Positions 28,117 to 37,994 of a stretch of 64,000 bases of DNA are shown here, piece after piece; within the stretch, counting starts at the first letter, position 1, and each line of letters starts with the position of its first letter. The translations under genes were made by a program, and so were the position numbers. The stretch is from Fodinicola feengrottensis (lineage in GTDB: Bacteria > Actinomycetota > Actinomycetes > Mycobacteriales > HKI-0501), in contig NZ_WOTO01000013.1 in NCBI RefSeq assembly GCF_010993775.1, positions 62,001 to 126,000 on the forward strand, in the 5' to 3' direction. A model generated the notes under the pieces. The model made no database searches, had not been told where the DNA came from, and saw only the letters and a program-made list of their open reading frames with translations.

Positions 28117-30195
28117 CCGCGTGCACCTTCCACAGTTCGCTTTCCGGGTCGCGACGACAGCAGGCACATGCCGGCTGGGAGCAGGATTCCGCGAACAACG
28201 GTCGCGTCCAGCAGGATGGCCGCAGCCATCCCGATACCGAGCATCTTGTATTCGATAGCCGACAGGGTCACGAAAACGCCGAACACGGCAGTCATGATGA
28301 CGGCGGCGCTGGTGACCACACCCGCGCTCGCGCCAATTCCCGCCACCACCGCCTCCTTTGTAGGCAGGTCGGCCTGACGTTCCCGGATCCGGCTCACGAT
28401 GAAGATCTGGTAGTCCATGCTCAGCGCGAAAAGCAGGACGAACATGAACAGCGGCAGCCAGCCGGTGACTCCACCGTACGGCCGGAATCCGAGCACCGAC
28501 GACAGGTGCCCATCCTGGAAAATCCACGTCACCAGGCCGTAAGCGGCGCCGACTGAGAGCAGGTTGAGCGCGATCGAGAACAGCGAAACGGCCACCGAGT
28601 GCAAGGTCACCGCCAGCAGCACGAAACCCAGCACCAGCACGAAAGCGAAGACCAGTGGCGTACGGCTGCCCAGTTGTTGGTTGAAGTCGTACGAAACGGC
28701 TGTCTTTCCGGCCACCGCGTAGGTGACTCCCGGCATCGGCCCCAGTGCCGATGGCAGTGCCTGCTGGCGTAGGAATTCCAGCGCGCGGTCGGACACCGCG
28801 TCCGCGCCGGTGCCGGCGAGCGGCACCCGTACGACGAGCACGCCGCCGACTTTCGTGGCGATCACCGGCTCGGCCAGCAACCCGCCGCTGTCCGCAACTT
28901 CTGCGTTTAGAGCAGCCAAAATCTGGGCACCTTGCGCCGGTCCGCTCACCACCACCTTGGCCGGGGTCAGGACACCGGGAAAGGCCGTCTGGACCCGCAG
29001 GGCCGCGGCGACCGCCGGAGTGCTGTGCGGCAGGCTGTCGGTGGCGGCCGGGTCGTGCAACCGCATCCCGAGTGCGGGAAGTGCCAGCGCGGCCAGCGTG
29101 AGAGCACCCACGACGGCCCAGACGACCGGCCGCCGGGTCACTTTTCGGGCTGTCGCGGACCAAAGACGGGACGGGCGCGCGTGCGTACGCCAGCGGCCGA
29201 GCCACGGGACGCGGAGCCGGTCCACCCACGGACCGAGGGCGGCCAGCAGTGCGGGCAGCGCGATCACCGCACCAGTCAGGGACAAACCGACGACCAGCAC
29301 CGCGCCAACCGTCAGGCCGCGGAAGTTGTCCAGGCCAGTGCACAGAAGTCCGGTCAGACACAGCATGACGGTCAGTCCGGAGACCAGCACCACCCGGCCG
29401 GACGTGCTGGCGGTGATCCGTGAGGCGTCGTTCGCGGTGCGGCCCGCGGATCGCTCCTCGCGGTAGCGGCGCAAGGAGAACAGCGTGTAGTCGACGCCGA
29501 CCGCGATCCCGATCAGCAGGATCATCGCCGAGGTGGCGCTGTTGACGGAGATCCATTTTTCGATGAGCGCGAGGAAACCAAAGGTCGCCCACCACCGCCG
29601 TCCCGGCGAGCAGCAGGGGGATCGACGCGGCGATCAGCGAACCGAAGACGACCAGCAGGATGACTACGGTCAGCGGCAGGGAAGTTCTTTCCGCGCCCTG
29701 GAAGTCCGCCTTGATGCCCTGGTCGACGGCGGCCGCCAGGCTGAGGTCGCCGGACTCGGTCAGCACCACGTTCGGGTGTCGCGCGGCCACTTTCCGTACA
29801 GTGGCGGCAATCGCGGTGGCCTGTGCGTGGAGTTGGGTTGCCGGTCCAAGGAATGCAAAGGACACCAGCAAATCCCGAGAACGTACGGCGGTGCGTACGT
29901 CCGTCACCGGCATCGTGCCCAATGTCGCCACCAGATCGTCGTCAGCGTCGTCGCGATCGTTGCCCTGCAACAAAACGTTGTCGCGGATCGGTTCGACGCC
30001 ATTCTGTGTGGCCAGAATTCGCTCGGCCCGGCCGGCTTCACCCGGATCCTGGGTACGGGCGTTCGGCCCGTTCGCGAGCGTGCCGGTGAGGATCGCGATC
30101 ACCACGAGCGCGAGCCAGCCGCCGATCGCGGGGGCTCGGTGCCTTACCGCCCAGGCGGCGATGCGCCCGGTCAACGGCCGGTTTTCGGACAGCAT
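28113..30195 (-). CDS. MMPL/RND family exporter, frame-broken
   Basis: A roughly 690-residue drug or lipid exporter. Two repeats each start with one helix (IGGWLALVVIAILTGTLANG; AVVGALTLAALALPALGM), an extracytoplasmic loop and five helices. The MMPL signature GIAVGVDYTLFSLRRYREE is in the first bundle and ALSMDYQIFIVSRIRERQ in the second. A break near 29575 disappears when GTGGGCGACC is GTGGCGACC (VVATFGFLALIEKWI). ATG 30195. Its stop lies in the CTAG bordering the inverted-repeat element. An ArsR regulator two genes upstream may control it. Confidence 0.9.
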
Positions 30196-30237
30196 GAACT
30201 AAGGTCCCTTCAGGAGGAGCACGCGTTTCTCCGGTTG

Positions 30238-30271
30238 CCTGGACCGTCGAGTGGCAGCTCGGCGGTCCAGG
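30238..30271 (-). terminator. Hairpin after the small membrane gene
   Basis: CCTGGACCG (30238-30246) pairs with CGGTCCAGG (30263-30271) just past the stop codon at 30274. It sits between the small membrane gene and the MMPL exporter, so it may terminate or attenuate transcription into the exporter. Confidence 0.55.
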
Positions 30272-30273
30272 GT

Positions 30274-30543
30274 TTACTCGACGTCCTTGAGGATTCGCTC
30301 GACCGAGCCCATCCGAGCCTGCACGTCGGCCATCCGCTCCGCGAGGGCGGTCAGTTGTTTCTCGGTGTTTTCCTGCGTACGCGCCACTCTCTCGGCGAGA
30401 TCTCGGTAGTCGTGCTGGGCCGCCAGCAGTGCCTTGGCCCGCCGGGTGGCGCCGACCTGCCAAATGGTCACGGTCACCACGGAGATAATCAGGACGAACG
30501 CGCCGGCGGTGCCAATCACCTCCTGCCATTGCCAGGTCATCAA
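30274..30543 (-). CDS. Small membrane protein with C-terminal coiled coil
   Basis: An 89-residue protein: one membrane helix (GTAGAFVLIISVVTVTIWQV) followed by a charged heptad-like helix (YRDLAERVARTQENTEKQLTALAERMADVQARMGSVERIL). No family recognised. Its start overlaps the ArsR stop by 4 bp, so the two are co-translated; it may tether or sense for the regulator or the exporter downstream. Confidence 0.7.
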   Translation of the reverse strand: MMTWQWQEVIGTAGAFVLIISVVTVTIWQVGATRRAKALLAAQHDYRDLAERVARTQENTEKQLTALAERMADVQARMGSVERILKDVE

Positions 30544-30878
30544 GGCTGTCCTTTCTCGTCGGTGTGGTCGGGAACGCTGAGGGTTTGCGCCGCGAGCGCG
30601 ACGGTTTCCGGCGTCAGGTGGAAAACGAACGGGTTCACCCGGTAGAACTTCATCGCCTTGCCGTCCGCGGACAGCTCGAGTCGGGACGTGACCAGCCCGG
30701 CGGCTTCGAGCCGACGCAGGTGCGCCTGCAGCAGCGCGCGGCTGATCCCGAGCCGGCGGGCCAGCTCACTCACGTACGTCTCCTGGTCGGCGAGAGCGGC
30801 GATGACCCGCAGGCGATGCGGGTTGGCGAGCGTACTGAGCGCACTGACCAGGTCGTCCCCGGAGCCGCCCGTCCACAT
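30540..30878 (-). CDS. ArsR-like winged-helix transcriptional regulator
   Basis: A 112-residue regulator: LVSALSTLANPHRLRVIAALADQ, VSELARRLGISRALLQAHLRRLEAAGLVTS is the winged helix. No metal-binding Cys cluster is present, so it is not a classical metal sensor. ATG at 30878. It heads a group with a small membrane protein and then the MMPL exporter, and probably regulates it. Confidence 0.85.
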   Translation of the reverse strand: MWTGGSGDDLVSALSTLANPHRLRVIAALADQETYVSELARRLGISRALLQAHLRRLEAAGLVTSRLELSADGKAMKFYRVNPFVFHLTPETVALAAQTLSVPDHTDEKGQP

Positions 30879-30924
30879 GCAAACGTACGTTAGCAGGTGC
30901 TCACTGCTATTGGCGTACAGACGT

Positions 30925-30963
30925 CAACAACGCCCCTTCGCGGGCGGCGAAGGGGCGTTGTTG
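30925..30963 (-). terminator. 17-bp hairpin terminator after MarR gene
   Basis: CAACAACGCCCCTTCGC (30925-30941) and its exact complement (30947-30963) with a 5-nt loop, 12 bp beyond the frame-corrected MarR stop. Its position supports ending the gene at 30976. Confidence 0.8.
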
Positions 30964-30975
30964 GTGGAGGTCCTT

Positions 30976-31409
30976 CTAGTGCATGGTGGCGGCGAGGACC
31001 GCGCGTTGGGTGGGGCGGGGGCGGCCTGGTAGCGGGCCCGGCCGGCGTCGGTGATGCAGATGAAAATGGCCCGCCGGTCCAGTTCGCAGATCTCGCGGGT
31101 GACCAGGCCCTCGCGTTCCAGCCGGGCGATCAGCCGGGAGGCGGCGCTCTGGCTCAGCGGCAGGCTCTCGAACAGATCCTGGCCACGGCACTGGTCCTTG
31201 TCCATCTCCACCAGTCGCTCCAGCGCCTCGAACTCGCTCACTCCGAGGCCGTGACCCTCCTGGAGCGCGCGCTCAATGGCGCAGCTCACAGTCGAATGTC
31301 GGGCGAGTAGTTCGTGCCATTCGTGCACGAGATCGCGCTCGGCGGAACTGTCGGTGGCAGCGTTTACGCTGGTAACCGGCCTAGTGATGTCCTTGGCAAG
31401 GGTGGCCAT
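30976..31409 (-). CDS. MarR family transcriptional regulator, frame-broken at 3' end
   Basis: Winged-helix repressor: LGVSEFEALERLVEM, LPLSQSAASRLIARLEREGLVTREICELDRRAIFICITDAG. A break in the G/C-rich run near 31015 is needed to reach the natural end TQRAVLAATMH and the stop at 30976-30978; uncorrected, the frame would run through the terminator. It is divergent from an MFS exporter with a clear inverted repeat between, the usual arrangement for a MarR-controlled drug pump. Confidence 0.86.
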
Positions 31410-31434
31410 GGCGGCTATCGTACCAGATGCATGA

Positions 31435-31475
31435 GCATAAGATGCGTCACCATTAATTGCGTTGGCATCTTATGC
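31435..31475. promoter_or_regulatory. MarR operator-like inverted repeat
   Basis: GCATAAGATGC (31435-31445) and its exact complement GCATCTTATGC (31465-31475), 19 bp apart, inside an A+T-rich divergent promoter between marR and the MFS gene. Additional ATGCAT palindromes lie on both sides. Confidence 0.7.
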
Positions 31476-31497
31476 ATATGCATGTAGCTTGATCAAC

Positions 31498-33018
31498 GTG
31501 ACTTCTTTCGACACCACCTCTCCCGGGACCTCCCGGGCCTTACCGGTCGGACAGCGGTGGGACGCACGCCTGTGGGGCGTTCTCCTGGTTGTCTGCATCG
31601 TGGTTGCCCTCGACGCTCTCGATGTCTCCATGGTCGGCGTCGCGCTGCCGGCCATCCGCGCCGACCTCGGCCTTTCCACCTCCGCGCTGCAGTGGGTGGT
31701 GAGTGGGTACGTGCTGGGCTACGGCGGCCTGCTGCTGCTCGGCGGCCGGGCCGCTGACCTGCTCGGGCGCCGCCGGGTGCTGCTGATCGCGCTCGCTGTC
31801 TTCGCGGTCGCCTCGCTGCTGGGCGGGCTCGTGGACAACGCGCGCGCTGCTCATCGCGGCCCGCTTCATCAAGGGCATGGCCGCCGCCTTCACCGCGCCG
31901 GCCGCGCTTTCGATCGTGACCACCACCTTCCCGGAGGGGGCCACGCCCGCAACCGCGCGCTCAGCATCTTCGGGGTGTTCGGCGCCAGCGGCTACTCCCT
32001 CGGCCTGGTCTTCTCCGGCGTGATGACCCAGGTGGGCTGGCGCTGGACCTTCCTGCTGCCGTTCCCGATCGCGGTGGCGACGCGCTGTTCGCGGCGTACC
32101 GGCTGATCCCGCGCAGCGCGCGGCCGGAGAAGGACGGTCGCGGATACGACATAGCCGGCGCGATCCTTGGCGTCGCGGCCGCGATGTTGCTGGTGTTCAC
32201 CGTGGTCAGCGCGCCGGAGGCGGGCTGGGCGTCGGTGCGTACGATCGCCGGCCTGGTCATCGCCGCCGCATTGGCCACCGCGTTCGTCCTGGTCGAACGC
32301 AACACCAAGCACCCACTGCTGCGGCTGGGCATCCTGCGGGGCGGCGCGTTGCGGCGGGCCAACCTGGGTGTGGTCGCGTTCTTCGGCGGCTACATCAGCT
32401 TCCAGTTCGTGGTGATGCTCTACCTGCAGGGCGTACGCCACTGGTCGCCGCTGCAGACCGCGCTCGCGTTCCTTCCTGCCGGCCGCGCTGATCGTGGCGA
32501 TCGGGTCGCCGCAGACCGCGAAGATCGTGGACCGGATCGGCACCGCCCCGACGATCGCCGCCGGCGTGGTCGCGCACGTCGCCGGCTACCTGCTGTTCTT
32601 CGACGTGGGCCCGGACAGCAACTACTTCACCACCTTGCTGCCGAGCATGTTGTTGCTGGGGGTGGGTTTCATGCTGGCCTTCCCGGCGTACAACATCCAG
32701 GCCACCGCCGGGGTCGGCGACGACGAGCAGGGCTTGGCCGGTGGGCTGCTGAACACGTCCGTACAGATCGGTGGGGCGGTGGTGCTGGCCGTGGTGACCG
32801 CGGTCGTCACCGCGAGCGGCGGCACGCAGGCCTCGTCGGCGGCACTGCTGGCCGGTTTCCGTCCGGCGCTGTTCGTGATCTCCGGCGTAGCGACCCTCGG
32901 TTTGCTCGTCGCGGTGCTGGGCCTGATCGCCCACGCCCGTCGTACGCCCGAACCGGCCGCTGTGCCCGTACCGGCTTCGGCTTCCGTCCCGGAGCCGACC
33001 CCAGCCCTCGTTGACTAA
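31498..33018 (+). CDS. MFS drug exporter (DHA2, 14-helix type), multiply frame-broken
   Basis: Begins at GTG 31498 (MTSFDTTSPG). Conserved pieces: VVALDALDVSMVGVALPAIRADLG, GGRAADLLGRRRVLLIALAVF (motif A), FIKGMAAAFTAPAALSIVTTTF, GASGYSLGLVFSGVMTQVGWRW (motif C area), then later helices to PALVD. Four breaks (near 31850, 31945, 32082, 32475) each lie in G/C runs; the reassembled order is normal. Probable proton-coupled efflux under the divergent MarR. Confidence 0.88.
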
Positions 33019-33036
33019 CTCTCCGTCACGGCCCTT

Positions 33037-33093
33037 TTGACCGCATCGACGCGATGCGTGCGCTGGACGCACGCATCGCGTCGATGCGGTCAA
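33037..33093 (+). terminator. 26-bp perfect hairpin after MFS gene
   Basis: The arms at 33037-33062 and 33068-33093 are exactly complementary over 26 bp with a 5-nt loop (CTGGA); preceded by TTTT. It lies between convergent MFS and threonylcarbamoyl-AMP synthase genes and is likely bidirectional. Confidence 0.8.
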
Positions 33094-33132
33094 TGTAGCC
33101 GAGTGGAGGGTTGCTGTGAGTGAGGAGAGGGG

Positions 33133-33755
33133 CTATTCGAAGCGGGCGGGGTCGCCGGCGCCGTAGCGCAGGATGACCGGCTCGTTGTCGGAGAAGTCGA
33201 CGACGGTGGTCGGCTCGGTGCCGCAGTCGCCGGAGTCGATCACGCGTCGTCCACCGAGTGATCGAGCTCCTCCTTGATCTCCCAGCCCTGCGTCATCGGC
33301 TCCTGGTGGTCCGGCAGCAGCAGCGTGCTGGACAGCAGCGGCTCGCCGAGGTCCGCCAGCAGCGCCTGCGCGACGACATGGTCGGGAATCCGTACGCCGA
33401 CGGTCTTCTTTTTCGGGTGCAGCAGCCGGCGCGGCACCTCCTTGGTGGCCGGCAGGATAAAGGTGTAACTGCCCGGCGTGGATGCCTTGATCGAGCGGAA
33501 AACCGCATTGTCGATCTGGACGAACTGGCCCAGCTGCGCGAAGTTCTGGCAGACCAACGTGAAATGGTGCCGGTCGTCCAGATGCCGGATGGTCCGGATC
33601 CGGTCCAGGCCGTCCCGGTTGCCGAGTTGGCAGCCCAGCGCGAAGCACGAGTCCGTCGGGTACGCGATGAGGCCGCCGTCGCGGACAATCGCGGTCACCT
33701 GACTGACCGCCCGCTTCTGCGGATTCTCTGGATGCATGTCGAAGTACTTCGCCAT
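33133..33755 (-). CDS. L-threonylcarbamoyladenylate synthase (Sua5/YciO/YrdC family), frame-broken
   Basis: YrdC-fold protein: VRDGGLIAYPTDSCFALGCQLG, IRTIRHLDDRHHFTLVCQN, TPGSYTFILPATKEVPRRLLHPKKKTVGVRIP. It would form threonylcarbamoyl-AMP for tRNA t6A. The break near 33247 is repaired by one G (DDAVIDSGDCG), giving the conserved PTTVVDFSDNEPVILRYGAGD end. It is closest to the YciO-like subgroup, so the true cellular role may differ from that of the main Sua5 enzyme. Confidence 0.88.
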
Positions 33756-33788
33756 AGGGGGAGCTTAGGACTCTCCGGATTCACCCCG

Positions 33789-35828
33789 TCACGAGGTCGA
33801 GATCTCAGCGTGCAAGGGGCCGTTGTTATACATGATCCAGCCGCCGGTGGTCTCGAATCCGGGGTTGGCGAACTGGAAACCAATTGTCTCGAGGTTGTCG
33901 TAGCCGACGTCCACCCCGAAGTCACCGACGCCGTTAAGTTCGCAGAGCGCGAAACTGAAGGTCACGCTGCTCTGGCCCTTCAGATAATCGGTGACGTCGA
34001 TGTGGTTCCAGCTGCTCTGGCTGTTGATCCACAGCGCCCAGTCGTCCATCACGTCCATCCGGGACAGCAAATGCTGGCCGCTGCCTGTTCGTGATGTAAA
34101 CGTCCTTCGCGTGATAGCCCCTGGCCGGACGGCGTCGCGAAATACTGGTCGAAGGACCAGAAGGAAAGCTCGTAGTGTGGCGAACTTGGGTCGACTGTGA
34201 CTTCTTGGGTGGCCGACGTACACATTCCCGCCGAGGTGCTGGTCTGATCGGGCAGGCTCAGTTTGAGCCGTCCCTTCCCATACATGGAAAGGTTTTTCGG
34301 TGCCACCGGGCCGGCGCTGACCGGCTGTTGGACCCCACCCCAGCGGGCCGCGATGGCGTTCCGGATGCGTACTGGCCGGTCCGCGAACCAGACGTCCTGG
34401 GACGGCAGCAACGACACGTCCGTACGGGCCAAGGTCCAGCTGTGCGGGGTCTCGAAATCCGCGTCTGGCACGGTCATCCCAGCCGTCTGGACGTTGTCGA
34501 AGCCGACATCGATCGGGAAGTCGCCGACGCCTCTGCGTTCCAGCAGCCGGAAAGTCAGAGTCGCTGAGGTTTGGCCATGCAGGAGTGGGGGTAGAGGGTG
34601 ACGTTCGGTACGGTGGCCTGCGCCCACTGGTAGTTCGGGTCATCCTCCACATCCGACTCCCACACCACCGTGCCGTTGATCAGCGCCTGCTTGATCTGGT
34701 AACCGAAAACCGCCTGCACTCGCGCGTTTTCGTCGTAGTGATAAAAGGAAAGCTGGTACGAGCTGGCGTTCGGATCGACGGTGATCTGTTGGGATCCCTG
34801 CTCGTACGAGTCGGTAGGGGTTGGTTTGTGTCGCGGCACGACCAGGCTGAGCCGGCCGTTGCCGGACGGCGCGAGGTCGTCCGAGTTGACCTGCGGATCG
34901 TCGCTGATGGGCGCGCCGTAGTTGACGATGCCTTGAATCCGCCCGTCAGCCACGTAGGGTGCGGCCGCGTCCATCACCTGGCCGACATAGTCTTCGGTAG
35001 GCGCCAGCGGCGCGTCCAGGAATCGGCCGGCGTAGATGAGCAGCACCACAGCGAGGTGTTTGGGCGTGGTGAAGCCAAGAATGTCGTTGAGCTGCTGGGC
35101 GACCGCGGTGGAGTCCTGAGTGTCGTTGTTTCCCTCGTAGCCCAGATAGGGGAAAATGATCCCGTCCACCGCGCCGCTGATGGTGGCCAGGTCGGTCGGG
35201 TTCCTGGCGTTTCCGAGGTAGAAGGTCGAATAGAAGCCGAGATCTGGATTGATGCCGTCGGTGATCGCTCGCAGTCCGGCGAGATAGGCGGGCGTGAACA
35301 GGTCGCGGTTCTCCTGGCTGGCGAAGAAGTCGTCGATTGCCCAGGCGGTGATGTTGGGGAACTGCAGGGAAAGAGTGGCGACCGCGTTCGCCCAGCTCCG
35401 GTAGTCGATCTTGTACGGCCGCGGGCAGTTCCCATCGCCGTTGGCGATCCGCCGCTCGCATTCGGACGGCGGCGCCAAATAGACCCAGATGTTCAGGTGT
35501 GCGGCGAGCGCGGCTGGCGCGAACTCCTTGCGCAGGTCGTCCCAGTCTTTCGGGGAAACCCATACGTCGTAAAGGAAAGTGTCAGTCCCATCGCCTTAAG
35601 GTTGGCGATGGTCGCGGGAGTATCGATATGCCGATAGCCGTCCGCTCGCGGGTTTTTCTCGTAGATCGTGGTGCCGATGGTGTTTCCGGTGCCCTTGCTG
35701 GCCCGCAGGCCGCCGGCCGGAATTCCTCGTACGGCCGACATGCGATGTTCGCCAGCGACGGTCGGCGCGGGTGCCGCCACTATCACCGCGAAGATCGCGA
35801 GGATGCCCAGAATGCTGCGAATTCTCAT
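33789..35828 (-). CDS. Secreted protein with barrel-like N-domain and two tandem beta-sandwich repeats, multiply frame-broken
   Basis: Signal peptide RSILGILAIFAVIVAAPAPTVA. The first half (PKDWDDLRKEFAPAALAAHLNIWVYLAPPSE, FPNITAWAIDDFF, GVDGIIFPYLGYEG-like) looks like a TIM-barrel glycosidase, but no catalytic motif is certain. The second half holds two homologous units of about 180 residues: GRLSLVVPRHKP...ITVDPNASSYQLSFYHYD...GVGDFPIDVGFDN and GRLKLSLPDQTS...VTVDPSSPHYELSFWSFD...GVGDFGVDVGYDN. At least three breaks (near 35550, 34575, 34090). Starts at ATG 35828, overlapping the GH43 stop by 4 bp, so it is coupled to it. Function unassigned. Confidence 0.65.
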
Positions 35829-37326
35829 GTGACCGGCTCCAGTTTCCACTGCTGGCAGGTGCCCAAACCGGCACCCCAGTACGGATAGATGTCCACCGCC
35901 GCGGCACCGCCGCGGTCGAGCAGTTCAGCACGTCGAGGGCCTGCCCGGTGAGCCGGTGCGTGATTCTGTACGAGCCGTCGCCGACCGGGTCGAGATACCA
36001 CTCCTGGCAGTCGCCGCCCCAGTACGGGTAGATGTCCACTGTGGAGTTCCGGGCACTCGCGCAGTTCAGCACTTCCAGCGCTTTTTTTCCGCTGTTGCGG
36101 TCCGAGATCGTGTACGAGCCGTCGCCCTGATAGTCGATGAACCACTGCTGGCACCGGCCGCCGTTGTACGCGTACGTGTCGACTTTCGCGTTGTCCGCGG
36201 AGGAACAGCCGCCGACGTCGAGTGCCTTTCCGGTGTCGTGCTGCGGTGTCAACCGGTAGAAGCCGGTCGGCACCACCGCCCCGCCCGGGTCACCCGCCGG
36301 CAGCGTCTGGGATTGCCAGGATGCCGCTGGAGCACCAAAAAGCGGCGTGCCGTTGGCACTCCAGCGTACTTTCTGGACTCGCAACGAACGGTCCGCACCA
36401 CAGCTTCCGTACGCGGCTCCGCCGGGTGAGGTCACCGCGTAGTAGGCGTTCCAGACCTCGCTGCCGTCCGGCGACGAGAAGTAGCTGTTCTGCCCAGGGC
36501 CGAAAACCCAGTTCGCGTCGGAACGGGCGAAAACCGGGCCAGCGGATTTCGTCCATGCGCTCGCGGAGAGCACGTCGGTGCGGTGTGAAACTCAGCATGC
36601 CCAGCGCCTGGTCCGCCGAGCCGCACGAACTGGCCGCGAAGGTGACGAAGAGTTTTCCGTCGCGCTGCAGCACACTCGGACCTTCGTCGACCGCCTGCCC
36701 GACGGTCTCCCAGCTGTTGGTGGGCCGAGAAATGACCGTTGGTGTGCCGGTCAACGTCCATGCGTTGGACATCGCCGAAATCGCGAGGCCAGACGTGCCG
36801 TCGCCGAGATCTTTCGACCACAACAAGAAATGTGTGCCGCCCTGGTCGAGCACCGTGGGGTCGGTGGACAGGGCGCCGCCGGTCAGCGTGTTCTTGAAAT
36901 GGTACGGCCCGAGGGGATCGGCTGATTCGAGCACCTGGAGAGCGTGATGGCTGGCCGTACCATCGTCAGCCGCGTAATAGACGTACCAGTGGTCCCCGAC
37001 CTGGTGCAGCTCCGGCGCCCACAGATCGCAGCACCGTGCCGGATCGTCGGTCGCGCCGGTCCACACCACGGTCGCCGGCGCGGCCGCGCTAGCCCGGTGA
37101 GCGAAGCCGCCCGCGCCACCGAGATCACCGCGCCCTGGCTGTACGTCAGGTAGTAGAAGCCGCCCGCGGAGGTGACCTGTGGATCCGGCGTACTCATCCG
37201 CAGGGGGTTACGCAGCGTGTTCGGTGGCGCGAGCGCGCTGGCTGGGGATGGCGCTCCGAGGACCGCCACCAGGACGGCCAGTACCAGCGCGGCGATCTTG
37301 CTCTGCACCCGCGAGGAGGCTTTCAC
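35825..37326 (-). CDS. Secreted GH43-like arabinanase/xylosidase with ricin-type lectin domain, frame-broken
   Basis: A signal peptide (IAALVLAVLVAVLGAPSPASA) precedes a five-blade propeller glycosidase. Candidate catalytic residues are Asp in MSTPDPQVTS, the pKa-modulating Asp in GALSTDPTVL and Glu in AVDEGPSVL. The C-terminus is a beta-trefoil with three repeats ending in Q-x-W (GRCQQWFIDY, DCQEWYLDP, TCQQWKLEP). Breaks lie near 37090, 36590 and 35910. It likely trims arabinose or xylose side chains of plant polysaccharide. First gene of a two-gene unit with the repeat protein. Confidence 0.83.
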
Positions 37327-37534
37327 GCCGCTCGTTCTATCTCATTACTTCGGTGACGTAAACATGTCTCCGGGATTTCGAAGAAATTCGAGGAGGATTG
37401 CGTGTTCTGTACGTCGAACGTCCGGTTTGCCGGTGACCCGTTTCTCGGTCCGAACGTGACCGGCTTCATTGCGATTCACCGAAGAGTAAGGGCACCCTAA
37501 GTCGTTGGAGCATCGTACGAATGGCAGGTGTCAG

Positions 37535-37777
37535 GTGACTGACGAAACAAACGAGGTGTCCTTCGCGCTGGATCTGACCCTCGACGAGGTGCGCCGGCGG
37601 GCGGCCGTCCTGGCGGCGCTCGGCGACACCTGGGACCCGGTGACGGCCCTGCTCGAGGAAGAGCAGGCTTACGCGATGCTTTACTCCGGTCTGGACGCCG
37701 AGCAGCAGCGGATCTACGACGAACTGGTCAGCGCGGGCGTACTCCCCGATCGGCAGGTCCGCCATGATGCCGCTTGA
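37535..37777 (+). CDS. Small conserved actinobacterial protein (DUF6400-like)
   Basis: An 80-residue acidic protein from GTG 37535: VSFALDLTLDEVRRRAAVLAALGDTWDPVTALLEEEQAYAMLYSGLDAEQQRIYDELVSAGVLP. Helical, no cysteines. I recall similar small proteins labelled DUF6400, but this assignment is from memory and uncertain. It overlaps the following small gene by 14 bp. Confidence 0.65.
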   Translation: MTDETNEVSFALDLTLDEVRRRAAVLAALGDTWDPVTALLEEEQAYAMLYSGLDAEQQRIYDELVSAGVLPDRQVRHDAA

Positions 37778-37994
37778 CCCCACCGCCGACATCGCCCGCC
37801 GCGCCTGGCTGCCGTGTCCCGTACGCGATCACGCCGCTGGCTGTGCCGCGTGCGCGGACGGCGAGAATTGCGCCGATCATTGGCAGTATTTGCTGGCGAC
37901 CGCTGGCACGCAAGTCTTCTTACAATGCCCTGAGTGCGCGCACCTGTGGGACACGGACACCCGTTTTGATAGCCGACTACGCAAAAGTGCTTAA
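37764..37994 (+). CDS. Small Cys-rich protein, possible zinc ribbon
   Basis: A 76-residue protein with seven cysteines in three groups: LPCPVRDHAAGCAACADGENC and LQCPECAHLWDTDTRF. The last CPEC-x2-LW pattern is zinc-ribbon-like. No family recognised. ATG at 37764 or 37767; co-directional and overlapping with the preceding acidic protein, suggesting paired function. Confidence 0.65.
   Translation: MMPLDPTADIARRAWLPCPVRDHAAGCAACADGENCADHWQYLLATAGTQVFLQCPECAHLWDTDTRFDSRLRKSA

Noticed and set aside
30924-30976. Extended MarR C-terminus running to 30,924
   Set aside because: It would translate through a strong terminator hairpin; the shifted frame ends naturally at 30,976.
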